Assembly: GCA_032358255.1 (NCBI GenBank)
Contig: JAULBX010000002.1
Location: 806,001-870,000 of the forward strand
DNA: 64,000 bases
Source: Heterotrichella gracilis
Taxonomy: Eukaryota; Sar; Xanthophyceae; Tribonematales; Xanthonemataceae
Reading direction: 5' to 3'
Shown: piece after piece, positions 24,326 through 32,847 of the stretch
How the letters are laid out: every line of letters begins with the position of its first letter
How positions within the stretch are numbered: position 1 is the stretch's first letter
Position numbers and translations under genes: made by a program
Notes under the pieces: model-generated
Seen by the model: the letters and a program-made list of their open reading frames with translations, nothing else
What the model was told of the DNA's origin: nothing
The model's database searches: none

Positions 24326-26632
24326 ATGAAAAAATCTACACTATTATTATCCCTGGGTTTACTATTGTCTTTTGGCATTAACGCGCAAAGTAATAACGAT
24401 AAATTCTGGTCGCCAATTAGCGAATCGGCAATTAACCAAACAGGCAAAAGACAAATAGTTCCTAATAAATATTTGGCTTTTCAATTAAACGGTAACGATC
24501 TTCAAACACAATTGCTTGCCGCGCCTCATGAAAAGGATGTTCGAATAAACCAAAGTACTTGTATAATTACTTTGCCATTGCCAAACGGAACTCTTCAAAA
24601 ATTTAAAGTTGTTGAAAGTCCTATTATGGAAGATGGGCTGGCTGCACAGTTTCCGAATATTAAAACATATAGTATAAAAGGCATTGACGATGCTTATGCA
24701 AATGGAAAATTAGACTGGACGCCTGAATTTGGTTTTCACGGTATGGTGCGTTCTATAAATGGTGATTATTTTATTGATCCGTATTGCTTACAAAATGTAA
24801 AAGATTACATTACTTATTACACAGCAGATTTTGTAAAAGACCCGTCACAAACTCTTCCTGAAGTTGGTGTTCTTCCAAACAAAGATGAGAAAGCACAATC
24901 ATCAACTTCACCTAAAAAAAAAGGCGAAAACGAAGCAACCATAAGTAGTGTGCCTCCAGCAGTTTGTGTTGGCGCACAATTGAGAAAATACCGTTTAGCA
25001 GTTGCTTGTACGGGTGAGTATGCTGTGGCAGCAACAGGTTCTACTACACCAACCGTAGCACAAACATTAGCGAAAATTGTTACCAGTGTTAACCGCGTTG
25101 ACGGTGTTTATGAAACTGAAGTAGCGGTACGTTTAGTGCTTGTTGCTACAGAAACAAATGTTGTTTATACAACTGCAGCAACAGATCCTTTTAACGGAAA
25201 TAACAATGCAAATACTTTGATTGGCGAAAGTCAAAGTGTAATTACAGCTAGCATTGGAACAGCAAATTTTGATATCGGCCACACATTTAGTACCGGTGGT
25301 GGTGGATTAGCGGGCCTTGGTGTTGTTTGTAACAACGGGCAAAAAGCAAGCGGTATTACAGGAAGTCCTAGTCCTGTTGGCGATCCATATGACATTGATT
25401 ACGTAGCTCATGAAATGGGTCATCAGTTTGCTGGTAATCATACATTTAATTCAACAGTTGGTAGCTGCGGTGGCGGAAACAGAAATGCTTCAACAGCCGT
25501 TGAACCCGGCAGCGGTATTACAATTATGGCATATGCAGGTATTTGTGGTTCTCAAGATCTTGCACCAAATAGCATCGCTTATTTTCATGCGATCAGTTAT
25601 GACGAGATCGTAAATTTTACAAATGGTGGTAGCGGTAACTCTTGTCCTGTAACAACCACAACCGGTAATCAACCTCCGGTTGTTACAGGTTCGGGCAATT
25701 ATGTTGTGCCAAAATCAACTCCTTTTATTTTAACAGGCAGTGCTTTAGATCCTGATGGCGATGTTTTAACTTATTCGTGGGAAGAAACAGACCTTGGTGT
25801 TTCAGGTAATTGGAATTCCGGTAACAAGAATTTCTTTATGTCTTACACGCCTACTCCAACACCATCGCGTATGTTCCCAAAACAAAGTGTTGTATTAAGT
25901 GGAAATTATACAGGTACAAAAGGCGAATACGTTCCTGCAACACAACAAACCCTGCAATTCAGATTAACCGCCCGCGATAACAAAATGGGCGGCGGTGGCG
26001 TTTGTTATGCTATTAATAACGTAACTGTTTCCGGTACTGCTGGTCCTTTAACTGTAACTTATCCTGATGCCGCGGCAATTGTATGGGGCGTTGGTACACC
26101 TCAAACAATCACATGGGCTGTAAACGGAACCAATGCTGCCCCTGTTTCTTGTGATTCTGTGAGAGTCTTAATTTCATATAATGGTGGAACAACTTATAGT
26201 ACTTTAATAGGCTCAACTCCAAATGATGGTACAGAATTAATTACTGCACCAACATTAACTGCAACAATTGCTACTTGTAGAATTAAAGTTGAATCAAAAG
26301 GAAATATTTTTTATGATGTAAGTAATAATAATTTTACTATTTCAATTAACGTTGGTTTAAGTTCGTTATCAAAATCTAATCCAATTGGTTTATCAGTTTG
26401 GCCTAACCCTTTTAGTGGTCAGGTAAATTTTGCTGTTGGAAACTTACAAGCAGAAAGTTTAACCGAAGTTAAAGTTATAGATGTTTTAGGAAAAGTAATT
26501 TTACAAAAAAACTATGCTAATAAAACAGAGCTTAACGAAACGCTTGATCTTTCAAGTTTAAGTACGGGTGTTTATTTTATTAATGTAACTAATAACAACA
26601 AGACTGCCTTTTACAGAGTTGTAAAAAATTAA
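24326..26632 (+). CDS. T9SS-secreted reprolysin-like zinc metallopeptidase
   Basis: 768 residues from ATG 24326. Signal peptide 1-21 (ending INAQ), a propeptide-like region (22-210), then a zincin domain. Zinc motif HEMGHQFAGNH (362-372) supplies three His ligands and catalytic Glu363; the Gly is one place later than in classic HExxHxxGxxH. A Met-turn follows in TIMAYAGIC. Ig/FN3-like domains come next (LTYSWEETD, then VSCDSVRVLISYNGGTTY). The C-terminal ~80 residues (LSVWPNPFSGQVNF ... LSTGVYFINV) are a type A sorting domain. It is an extracellular protease, probably for protein degradation outside the cell. Confidence 0.93.
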   Translation: MKKSTLLLSLGLLLSFGINAQSNNDKFWSPISESAINQTGKRQIVPNKYLAFQLNGNDLQTQLLAAPHEKDVRINQSTCIITLPLPNGTLQKFKVVESPIMEDGLAAQFPNIKTYSIKGIDDAYANGKLDWTPEFGFHGMVRSINGDYFIDPYCLQNVKDYITYYTADFVKDPSQTLPEVGVLPNKDEKAQSSTSPKKKGENEATISSVPPAVCVGAQLRKYRLAVACTGEYAVAATGSTTPTVAQTLAKIVTSVNRVDGVYETEVAVRLVLVATETNVVYTTAATDPFNGNNNANTLIGESQSVITASIGTANFDIGHTFSTGGGGLAGLGVVCNNGQKASGITGSPSPVGDPYDIDYVAHEMGHQFAGNHTFNSTVGSCGGGNRNASTAVEPGSGITIMAYAGICGSQDLAPNSIAYFHAISYDEIVNFTNGGSGNSCPVTTTTGNQPPVVTGSGNYVVPKSTPFILTGSALDPDGDVLTYSWEETDLGVSGNWNSGNKNFFMSYTPTPTPSRMFPKQSVVLSGNYTGTKGEYVPATQQTLQFRLTARDNKMGGGGVCYAINNVTVSGTAGPLTVTYPDAAAIVWGVGTPQTITWAVNGTNAAPVSCDSVRVLISYNGGTTYSTLIGSTPNDGTELITAPTLTATIATCRIKVESKGNIFYDVSNNNFTISINVGLSSLSKSNPIGLSVWPNPFSGQVNFAVGNLQAESLTEVKVIDVLGKVILQKNYANKTELNETLDLSSLSTGVYFINVTNNNKTAFYRVVKN

Positions 26633-26651
26633 TTTTTAACTACTGAATAAC

Positions 26652-26684
26652 AAAAAAGGCTGCTTATAACAAGCAGCCTTTTTT
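26652..26684. terminator. Bidirectional terminator
   Basis: A perfect 14-base stem (26652-26665 with 26671-26684), core GGCTGCTT/AAGCAGCC, loop ATAAC, A6 before and T6 after. It serves both the protease gene and the convergent folE gene. Confidence 0.95.
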
Positions 26685-26704
26685 GTTTAATTAAGTTTTC
26701 TTAA

Positions 26705-27424
26705 TCAATACTGCGTTTTCATTTCAATATATTTCATGAATTCTTGTTTAGTAGTTTCGTTCGCAAATTTTCCGCCGTAAAAAGAAGTTACGGTGGCTGA
26801 ATTTGCATCCTGAACACCTCTTGAAGAAACACATAAATGTTTAGCATCAATTAAAATAGCCACATCTTCTGTTTTTAAAACAGTTTGCAATTCTTTGGCT
26901 ATTTGAATAGTTAAACGCTCTTGTACTTGCGGACGTTTCGCAAAATACTGAACAATGCGATTTAATTTTGACAGGCCAATTACTTTTCCGTTTGAAATAT
27001 AAGCTACATGTGCTTTTCCAAAAATAGGCACAAAATGATGTTCGCAATTACTATAAAAAGTTATATCCTTTTCAACCAGCATTTGATTGTATTGGTATTT
27101 ATTATCAAATAATTTTGCCGCAGGCTTATTAGCGGGATCCAATCCACTAAAAATTTCATTCACGTACATTTTTGCAACACGATTCGGCGTACCTTTTAAA
27201 CTATCATCATTCAAGTCCAGGCCAAGCGTTTCCATAATTTCTTTAAAATGAAACTCGATCTTTTTTACTTTCTCATCGTTGCTAATATCAAATGCGTTTT
27301 TTTTCATAGGTGTTTCACTACTTGTACTCACATGCTCGTTCCCGATCTCATCAGCACTTAATTCACTTAACGATACGTTGTTTTCTTTAAGCAGGGTATT
27401 CAACATAATTTCTTTCTGTTTCAT
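26705..27424 (-). CDS. folE: GTP cyclohydrolase I
   Basis: 239 residues, or 233 if ATG 27406 is used. It converts GTP to 7,8-dihydroneopterin triphosphate. Zinc ligands are Cys127 and His130 (SNCEHHFVP) and Cys198 (KHLCVSSRGV); other family marks are GLSKLNRIVQYFAKRPQVQERL and the end VTSFYGG. The N-terminal ~45 residues are extra and polar. The start overlaps the preceding pterin synthase gene by 38 bases, so pathway enzymes acting in sequence are co-expressed. Confidence 0.97.
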   Translation of the reverse strand: MKQKEIMLNTLLKENNVSLSELSADEIGNEHVSTSSETPMKKNAFDISNDEKVKKIEFHFKEIMETLGLDLNDDSLKGTPNRVAKMYVNEIFSGLDPANKPAAKLFDNKYQYNQMLVEKDITFYSNCEHHFVPIFGKAHVAYISNGKVIGLSKLNRIVQYFAKRPQVQERLTIQIAKELQTVLKTEDVAILIDAKHLCVSSRGVQDANSATVTSFYGGKFANETTKQEFMKYIEMKTQY

Positions 27425-27800
27425 ATAACACTATTTTTAGTTCATATTTTTTTTCGAGTTTTGGTCGCAAAATATTGTAAATAACTATTGCAATATTTTC
27501 TGCCGTTGGATTTAGATCTTTAAATTCAACCGTATCTAAATTTAAATTCTTGTGATCAAATTTTTCTATAACATGCTCTTTAATAAGATCGCTTAAAACT
27601 TTTAGATCAATAACATATCCTGTTATTGGATCAGCCTCACCAATTACTTTTACAATTAATTCGTAATTATGTCCGTGATAGTTCGCATAATTGCATTTAC
27701 CAAAAAGCAAAGCATTTTCAGCGTCAGTTAATGCGGGACTATGAAGTCTGTGAGCAGCATTAAAATGCTCTTTTCTATAAACAGCAATTTTCTGTTCCAT
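27387..27800 (-). CDS. 6-pyruvoyl/6-carboxy-tetrahydropterin synthase family, copy 1
   Basis: 137 residues. The family acts on dihydroneopterin triphosphate, the FolE product. Zinc-binding His are in FNAAHRL and YHGHNYEL; the catalytic Cys is in GKCNY; FDHKNLN and YETERN complete the site. The Cys is separated from HGH by five residues (Cx5HGH), the spacing of the 6-pyruvoyltetrahydropterin synthase (PTPS-II) subgroup rather than the three-residue spacing typical of QueD. The name QueD is therefore left off. It sits directly upstream of folE and overlaps it. Confidence 0.9.
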   Translation of the reverse strand: MEQKIAVYRKEHFNAAHRLHSPALTDAENALLFGKCNYANYHGHNYELIVKVIGEADPITGYVIDLKVLSDLIKEHVIEKFDHKNLNLDTVEFKDLNPTAENIAIVIYNILRPKLEKKYELKIVLYETERNYVEYPA

Positions 27801-27959
27801 GTTTCTTTCTTAAATCAGAAATAGGTGGTTAGGCTATACTAATTAGTTTTTATAAACGGTGTGTAAGAAGTTTGCTTACAAAGAGTCTATAAATTTGATA
27901 CACAATTTTACAAAATTGTTTCCGAGAATAAAGTTAAGAATTACTTTTAGAAAAAAAAG

Positions 27960-28370
27960 CTATTCGCCGAAGTATTCTACGCAGATACGCGGCGTTTCAT
28001 ATAATTTAACACAGTGTAAATCAACACCTTTGGGCAAATGTGGCACTATTTGCTTCCAAATACCAATAGCCAGGTTTTCCGTGCTGGCAAGCACGCCGGA
28101 CATAAAATCCACATCCAAATTAAGGTTCCTGTGGTCCAGTTTCTCGCAAACCTGTTCTTGCAAAATCTTACTTAAAACCTTGGCGTCCATCAAAAAACCG
28201 GTATTAGGATCAATATTCCCTTTGATTGTAACTATTAATTCGTAGTTATGGCCATGCCAGTTAGCGTTGGCGCATTTTCCAAAAACCTCAACGTTTTTTT
28301 CCTCGCTCCATGAAGGATTATACAATTTATGAGCAGCGTTAAAATGTTCGTGGCGGGTAAGATAAATCAT
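27960..28370 (-). CDS. 6-pyruvoyl/6-carboxy-tetrahydropterin synthase family, copy 2
   Basis: 136 residues and clearly paralogous to the next gene downstream. It has the same sites: HEHFNAAHKLYNP, GKCANANWHGHNYEL (again Cx5HGH), IDPNTGFLMD, LDHRNLNLDV, STENLAIGIW and YETPR. The long match to the eukaryotic-type PTPS pattern (IDPxTGxxxD, STENxAxxIW) is notable. It may make a biopterin-type cofactor or act in queuosine synthesis; sequence alone does not settle which. A 160-base gap separates it from copy 1. Confidence 0.9.
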   Translation of the reverse strand: MIYLTRHEHFNAAHKLYNPSWSEEKNVEVFGKCANANWHGHNYELIVTIKGNIDPNTGFLMDAKVLSKILQEQVCEKLDHRNLNLDVDFMSGVLASTENLAIGIWKQIVPHLPKGVDLHCVKLYETPRICVEYFGE

Positions 28371-28472
28371 AACACAAATCTACATATTTAAATTATTTTA
28401 ATAAGTCTTTAACATGCAAAAACTGAGAAAAATCATTTTGTTATTGTAGTTCCGATTAGTATAATTAATCCT

Positions 28473-28480
28473 TAATTTTG
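28473..28480 (+). promoter_or_regulatory. -7 promoter box (TAATTTTG) before mqnB
   Basis: An exact TAnnTTTG match ending 3 bases before ATG 28484. It overlaps the alternative TTG start at 28478, which argues for ATG 28484 and for a leaderless or nearly leaderless mRNA. Confidence 0.5.
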
Positions 28481-28483
28481 AGT

Positions 28484-29146
28484 ATGCCCAAGTTTTTAAT
28501 AGTTGCAGCTACAAAACAAGAGATCCAACCACTTTTAACTCATTTTAATATCGTCGTGACTTCCGACGATGGATTATTTACAAGTGATAGCGAGCAGAAT
28601 ATTTCTATTTTAATAACTGGCGTTGGTATGGTTAATACGGCCTATCAAATGGGCAGACATTCGCATACTATTTTTGATCATATTATTAATGTTGGTGTTT
28701 GCGGCGCGTTTGACCGCGATCTAAAACTTGGTGAAGTTGTGATTGTCGTAGAAGATACTATTAGCGAGATGGGCGCTGAAGACGATAATCTGTTTATTAA
28801 ATATACCGACATGAATTTAGGAGGAACAAATGTTTACAAGCAACACATCCGTTTCCAAAACCCGTCGATGGATCTTCTAAAAAAAGTTAATTCCATTACC
28901 GTTAATAAAGTGCATGGTAATGAAAATAGTATTAAAAACGTATCGTCGCTTTTTGAGGCACATGTGGAAAGCATGGAAGGTGCTGCTTTTTTCAGGGGTT
29001 GTGCCGGTTTATCAGAAAATTATTACCAGCTACGAGCTGTTTCAAATTACGTAGAAAAGCGTGATAAAAGTAAGTGGAATATGCCTTTGGCCATAAACAA
29101 TTTGAATAGTTTTGTTGTTAACCTTATTACAGAACTCAGCAAATGA
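28484..29146 (+). CDS. mqnB: Futalosine hydrolase
   Basis: 220 residues from ATG 28484. A nucleoside-phosphorylase-fold hydrolase that removes the base from futalosine in the futalosine route to menaquinone. Visible marks: ITGVGMVNTAY, the strand VGVCGAF, and the C-terminal HVESMEGAAFFRGC, with LRAVSNYVEKRD supplying the catalytic acid region. The assignment over a general MTA/SAH nucleosidase rests on the next gene, mqnD, whose ATG overlaps this stop (ATGA). Confidence 0.92.
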   Translation: MPKFLIVAATKQEIQPLLTHFNIVVTSDDGLFTSDSEQNISILITGVGMVNTAYQMGRHSHTIFDHIINVGVCGAFDRDLKLGEVVIVVEDTISEMGAEDDNLFIKYTDMNLGGTNVYKQHIRFQNPSMDLLKKVNSITVNKVHGNENSIKNVSSLFEAHVESMEGAAFFRGCAGLSENYYQLRAVSNYVEKRDKSKWNMPLAINNLNSFVVNLITELSK

Positions 29147-29970
29147 AACTCACGATAGGATATTCACCTTGCCCAAACGACTGTTTCATTTTTGATGCAC
29201 TCATTCATAATAAAATTGATACCGAGGGTTTGCAATTTGAAGTACGCTTAGAAGATGTTGAATCTCTAAATCAAAAAGCGCTACATGGTTATTTAGATAT
29301 CACAAAATTAAGTTATCACGCTTATGCTTATGCATTAGAACATTATATTTTATTACGTTCCGGCAGCGCTCTGGGTTTTAATTGCGGGCCGCTATTGGTG
29401 CATTCTACAAAATTTAAGCTCGATCTCGAAAATATGAAAGTGGCAATTCCCGGTAAATTAACCACTGCCAATTTATTATTGTCTATTGCCTTTCCAGATC
29501 TTAAAGATAAAAAAGAATATGTTTTTAATGAAATAGAAAATGCTGTTTTAAGCGGCGAAGTAGATGCGGGTTTGATCATACACGAAAACAGATTTACCTA
29601 CCAGGAAAAAGGGCTTGAAAAAATATTAGACCTTGGCGAATATTGGGACTCTATGATCCACGCTCCTATTCCACTTGGCGGCATTGTTATAAAAAGAAAT
29701 TTAGATGCCGAGCTTCAGCAAAAAGTAAACCGGTTGATTAAAAAAAGCGTAGAGTTTGCTTTTGCGAATCCCGAAAGCTGCATGGATTACGTAAGAGCGC
29801 ATGCTCAGGAAATGAGCGAAGAGGTCATGAAAAAACACATTGCACTTTACGTAAACGATTTTTCTATCGATCTTGGTGAAACGGGCATTAATGCCGTTAA
29901 ATTATTATTTGACAAAGCCAAGGAGCTTCATTTATTTAAATACAACAACGAGAAACTGGTAATTGATTAA
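29143..29970 (+). CDS. mqnD: 1,4-dihydroxy-6-naphthoate synthase
   Basis: 275 residues with a periplasmic-binding-protein fold but no signal peptide. It converts cyclic de-hypoxanthine futalosine to 1,4-dihydroxy-6-naphthoate in menaquinone synthesis. Family marks: YSPCPNDCFIFDAL at the N-terminus, LEDVESLNQKAL, ITKLSYHAYAY, GPLLVH, the GEVDAGLIIHE segment with the catalytic His, and PIPLGGIVIKR. It overlaps mqnB by four bases, forming a two-gene operon closed by a strong terminator. Confidence 0.96.
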   Translation: MKLTIGYSPCPNDCFIFDALIHNKIDTEGLQFEVRLEDVESLNQKALHGYLDITKLSYHAYAYALEHYILLRSGSALGFNCGPLLVHSTKFKLDLENMKVAIPGKLTTANLLLSIAFPDLKDKKEYVFNEIENAVLSGEVDAGLIIHENRFTYQEKGLEKILDLGEYWDSMIHAPIPLGGIVIKRNLDAELQQKVNRLIKKSVEFAFANPESCMDYVRAHAQEMSEEVMKKHIALYVNDFSIDLGETGINAVKLLFDKAKELHLFKYNNEKLVID

Positions 29971-29999
29971 AAAGCCGCAAGCATAAACCTGCGGCTTTT
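29970..29999. terminator. Bidirectional terminator after mqnD
   Basis: AAAAGCCGCA (29970-29979) pairs perfectly with TGCGGCTTTT (29990-29999) around a 10-base loop, followed by ATTTTTATTT. It lies between mqnD and a convergent lipoprotein gene. Confidence 0.9.
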
Positions 30000-30003
30000 A
30001 TTT

Positions 30004-30507
30004 TTATTTCTTCACGTTTTCTTTCATCTTTACGTACAAATATTCGCAGGCGTTATCACCGCAACGGGTAATTTGCATTTTACCACTTGTAATAGCCACC
30101 CTTATTTTATGCATGGTAACGGCTTTTCCATCCAACACCACCACAACTTCCTTCATTACCCTTTTTGCGGTAAAAGTTTTTAACTTCTCTGTTGAATTTG
30201 GCGCAAGAGATATCGACAGTAATTTTTTAGATTCTGTTTGTTGTTCGGTAATTGGTAAACTATCCAATTCCAATGGAACATATTCGCTTGTGTCAATAAC
30301 AACTTTTGAAATATCATCGGGATTAAACAGTGAATCAAAGTTTATTACTATTTGTCCGACATTTAAAGTGTTAAAGTTTGTAGAATCATTTCCCAATTTT
30401 ACGACTTCATAAAACCCGTCGTTAATAAAAAGAGGTTTTGGATTTGGTGCTTCTGAGCAACGGCTGTGCATAAAAATGACAGCTAAAATTAAAATTAGTT
30501 TTTTCAT
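30004..30507 (-). CDS. Lipoprotein resembling the SecD P1 head domain
   Basis: 167 residues with lipobox HSRC (Cys 17). The mature part ends in a block like the periplasmic P1 head of SecD: LAPNSTEKLKTFTAKR, then VVVVLDGKAVTMHKIRVAITSGKMQIT. In SecDF that head is part of a large membrane protein; here it stands alone on a lipid anchor with no transmembrane segments. Whether it helps secretion or reuses the fold for something else is unknown. A Cys pair (TRCGDNACEYLY) near the end is unusual and could form a disulfide. Confidence 0.65.
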   Translation of the reverse strand: MKKLILILAVIFMHSRCSEAPNPKPLFINDGFYEVVKLGNDSTNFNTLNVGQIVINFDSLFNPDDISKVVIDTSEYVPLELDSLPITEQQTESKKLLSISLAPNSTEKLKTFTAKRVMKEVVVVLDGKAVTMHKIRVAITSGKMQITRCGDNACEYLYVKMKENVKK

Positions 30508-30574
30508 TATAATACGTTTTAAATTAATAGATAATTGATCTCCGGAACGGAGATTTTTAATAATAAGAAAGTTG

Positions 30575-30955
30575 CTAAGCTAAAGGCGGAAGTTCGTCGC
30601 TATTGAAAGAGAAATACAAATAATAAAGCTTTGCCAGGTTTGGTGGCTTTATATTTGAAGTATTTTTTATTTGGGCAATAAATTTTTTGTTTTCTTTTTT
30701 TGAATTAAGATCCACAAAATTAATTTGCAGATCATTTGAAGGTTTGGTTTGTTTATTAAAAGTAAGATTTAAATTGATGTTTGCAGAAACGATTGCCTTT
30801 GCTTCCTTTGCCAGGGAACTGGTGTTTGACTTTTGTTTTTCTGTTTTTTTAGAAAGACCAAATGACTTGTTCGAAAAAGAAAAAAGTAGAATTAAAAAAG
30901 AGAGTAATAAAACAATCTCTTTTAAACTCGTTGTATTTCTTTTTTGAAGTTTCAC
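30575..30955 (-). CDS. Small exported protein of unknown function
   Basis: 126 residues starting at GTG 30955. The frame is open further upstream (to 31012), but an exact -7 box TATATTTG at 30967-30960 sits inside that extension, so the later start is chosen; it also gives a clean signal peptide (VLLLSFLILLFSFSNKSFG). The mature part is Lys/Asn/Ser-rich, with a C-terminal YYLYFSFNSDELPPLA. No family is recognised. Confidence 0.6.
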   Translation of the reverse strand: MKLQKRNTTSLKEIVLLLSFLILLFSFSNKSFGLSKKTEKQKSNTSSLAKEAKAIVSANINLNLTFNKQTKPSNDLQINFVDLNSKKENKKFIAQIKNTSNIKPPNLAKLYYLYFSFNSDELPPLA

Positions 30956-30959
30956 GTAA

Positions 30960-30967
30960 CAAATATA
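30960..30967 (-). promoter_or_regulatory. -7 promoter box (TATATTTG)
   Basis: An exact TAnnTTTG match on the minus strand ending 4 bases before the GTG at 30955. It decides the start of that gene. Confidence 0.5.
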
Positions 30968-31002
30968 GATATTTTTGGAATTCCTTTGTCTTTTTAACCA
31001 CA

Positions 31003-31064
31003 AAGTAAACAAAGTTATTTTTCACAAAGAACGCTAAGAAAAATGCTTTGCGAGCATGGCGCCT
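31003..31064. repeat. Degenerate CACAAAG-type intergenic repeat
   Basis: The gap after folA contains ACAAAG units and CACAAAGAACGC, with TTTGCGAGCATGGCGCC beyond. It resembles the CACAAAGACGCAAAGGCGCAGAG type of intergenic repeat seen in many bacteria (from memory). A shorter relative, CTACAAAGACGCC then GGCGCAGAG, is at 44055-44080. Confidence 0.4.
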
Positions 31065-31090
31065 TCTTTGTACGCTTAGTAGTTAAATAT

Positions 31091-31576
31091 TTACTTGATT
31101 CTCTCCCACTTCTGAAATCTGAAATCATACTTGTTCTTTTCGTCAGATCTATGTGGTTCTTCCCAAACTAATTTAAATTCATTTTTATTTATTTCCGGAA
31201 AAAAAGTATCGGCTTCAAATTTATGATCAATAACCGTTCTGTAAATTTCATTAACATAGTCCATCGAAACTTTAAATATCTCGGCGCCACCGGTTATAAA
31301 AACTTTATCCTCAGTCAAATATTTTAAAGCGCCCTCCACCGAATGAAAGATCTCTGCGCCATCTACTTTGTAATCACCACTTCGCGTAATAATAACATTT
31401 TTTCTTCCCGGCAATAAACGTCCAATGCTTTCATAGGTCTTGCGGCCCATAATAACAGGACAACCCATGGTAGTGGCCTTAAAAAACTTAAGATCGGCGG
31501 GTAAATGACATAGCAATTGGTTGTCTTTACCGATGCCGTTATTTAAATCTGTTACAACTATAGCTGCTATTATCAT
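31091..31576 (-). CDS. folA: Dihydrofolate reductase
   Basis: 161 residues, normal length. It reduces dihydrofolate to tetrahydrofolate with NADPH. Family marks: IVVTDLNNGIGKDNQLLCHLP with the substrate-binding region, DLKFFKATTMG, IMGRKTYESIGRLLPGRKNVI, and VFITGGAEIF for the NADP site. The catalytic acid is in the PADLKFFK helix. It diverges from the glycosyltransferase gene with only 20 bases between starts. Confidence 0.97.
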   Translation of the reverse strand: MIIAAIVVTDLNNGIGKDNQLLCHLPADLKFFKATTMGCPVIMGRKTYESIGRLLPGRKNVIITRSGDYKVDGAEIFHSVEGALKYLTEDKVFITGGAEIFKVSMDYVNEIYRTVIDHKFEADTFFPEINKNEFKLVWEEPHRSDEKNKYDFRFQKWERIK

Positions 31577-31584
31577 AATAAACT

Positions 31585-31592
31585 TATTTTTG
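31585..31592 (+). promoter_or_regulatory. -7 promoter box (TATTTTTG)
   Basis: An exact TAnnTTTG match ending 4 bases before GTG 31597, in the 20-base gap between divergent starts. Confidence 0.45.
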
Positions 31593-31596
31593 TAAA

Positions 31597-32847
31597 GTGA
31601 GTACTTTCAAATCTATAACACAAACCTATCTAAATAAGTTTAGCAACACAACAAAACTTATTAATGAAACAATTAACAAGGCTTGTAAACAAATAGTTGT
31701 TATTCCCTCTTATTGCGAGCCTGAGCTGGAAAAAACGCTTAATTCATTACTGGAATGTACTCCAGCGACCTTTAATACAGAAATAATTATTGTTTTAAAT
31801 TGTGCCGAAGGCGATGCAGAGGCTAAAGAATTTCATAAAAAACAGAAAGAAGATCTAGAAAAATTATTTACCGTTAATGGAAATTTAATCTTTCATTTTA
31901 TTATGGCAGACGATCTGCCATCAAAACACGCTGGTGTTGGTTTAGCCCGGAAAATTGGTATGGATGAAGCTATTCGCCGTTTTGAAGAAATTGAGTACGA
32001 CGGCTTGCTGGTTTGTTTGGATGGCGATTGCACTGTGAATAAAAATTACTTAATTGAACTTGAAAAATTTGCTGTTGCTCCCGAAACATATAATACCATT
32101 TGCCTGCATTTTGAACATGATGTTGAAAACGAAAAGGACGAAATACTTAAAAAAGGTATAATCTATTACGAATTGTTTTTACGCTATTATAAAGAAGCTT
32201 TAGCTTATTGTAAATTCCCATATGCATTTCACACAATCGGCAGTAGCATGGCAGTTAAAGCCAGTATTTATTGCAAGGCCGGCGGCATGAATAAACGAAA
32301 AGCAGGTGAGGATTTTTATTTTTTAAACAAGGTCTTTCATTATGGTAAAGTTGTTGAATTAAACACCGCTGTAGTTTATCCAAGTGCGCGCGTAAGCACG
32401 CGCGTGCCTTTTGGGACAGGCAGGGCGCAACAAAATTTTATTGAAAAAAAAGATGCGTCTTTTGAAACATACGCTTTTCAAAGTTTTGAAGAACTGAAAA
32501 CTCTTTTTGCTTTTAATTTTTATGAGGAAGATGTCGATCTGAATTCTTTTCCGCAGCCTGTTAAACAATTTTTGTTAGAGAATAATGTTGGAAATAAAGT
32601 GATTGAAATAAAAAAGAACACCTCTTCGTTGCAACAATTTCAAAAACGTTTTTTTGATTGGTTCGATGCTTTCATGCTTTTAAAATTTGTTCATTTTGCA
32701 AGGGATAATTATTATCCAAATAAAGCTGTTGCCTTAGAAGTAATGGCTTTATTAAAAAAACAGGAAAATTCAACACAATTAGTAATTGAAAAAGACCTAC
32801 TTATTTATTTGCGCAAAATTCAAATAAAATTATCTAACTTTAATTAA
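31597..32847 (+). CDS. Family 2-like glycosyltransferase
   Basis: 416 residues, GTG start. The GT-A fold is visible: IVVIPSYCEPELEKTLNSLL at about 30-50, then EIIIVLNCAEGD, KHAGVGLARKIGMDEAI and the metal-site segment LLVCLDGDCTV (DGD in place of DxD). Later AGGMNKRKAGEDFYFL resembles the GED/Q-type motif of family 2 enzymes. No transmembrane helix is obvious, so it is cytoplasmic or peripheral. Donor and acceptor sugars are unknown. The stop overlaps the YqgE start (TAATG). Confidence 0.85.
   Translation: MSTFKSITQTYLNKFSNTTKLINETINKACKQIVVIPSYCEPELEKTLNSLLECTPATFNTEIIIVLNCAEGDAEAKEFHKKQKEDLEKLFTVNGNLIFHFIMADDLPSKHAGVGLARKIGMDEAIRRFEEIEYDGLLVCLDGDCTVNKNYLIELEKFAVAPETYNTICLHFEHDVENEKDEILKKGIIYYELFLRYYKEALAYCKFPYAFHTIGSSMAVKASIYCKAGGMNKRKAGEDFYFLNKVFHYGKVVELNTAVVYPSARVSTRVPFGTGRAQQNFIEKKDASFETYAFQSFEELKTLFAFNFYEEDVDLNSFPQPVKQFLLENNVGNKVIEIKKNTSSLQQFQKRFFDWFDAFMLLKFVHFARDNYYPNKAVALEVMALLKKQENSTQLVIEKDLLIYLRKIQIKLSNFN

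Noticed and set aside
27902-27919. Inverted repeat ACAATTTT/AAAATTGT
   Set aside because: AT-only, with a 2-base centre in an AT-rich gap; likely by chance.
27387-28370. Naming both pterin genes queD
   Set aside because: The Cys-to-HGH spacing is five residues and not three, so the queuosine role is not secure.
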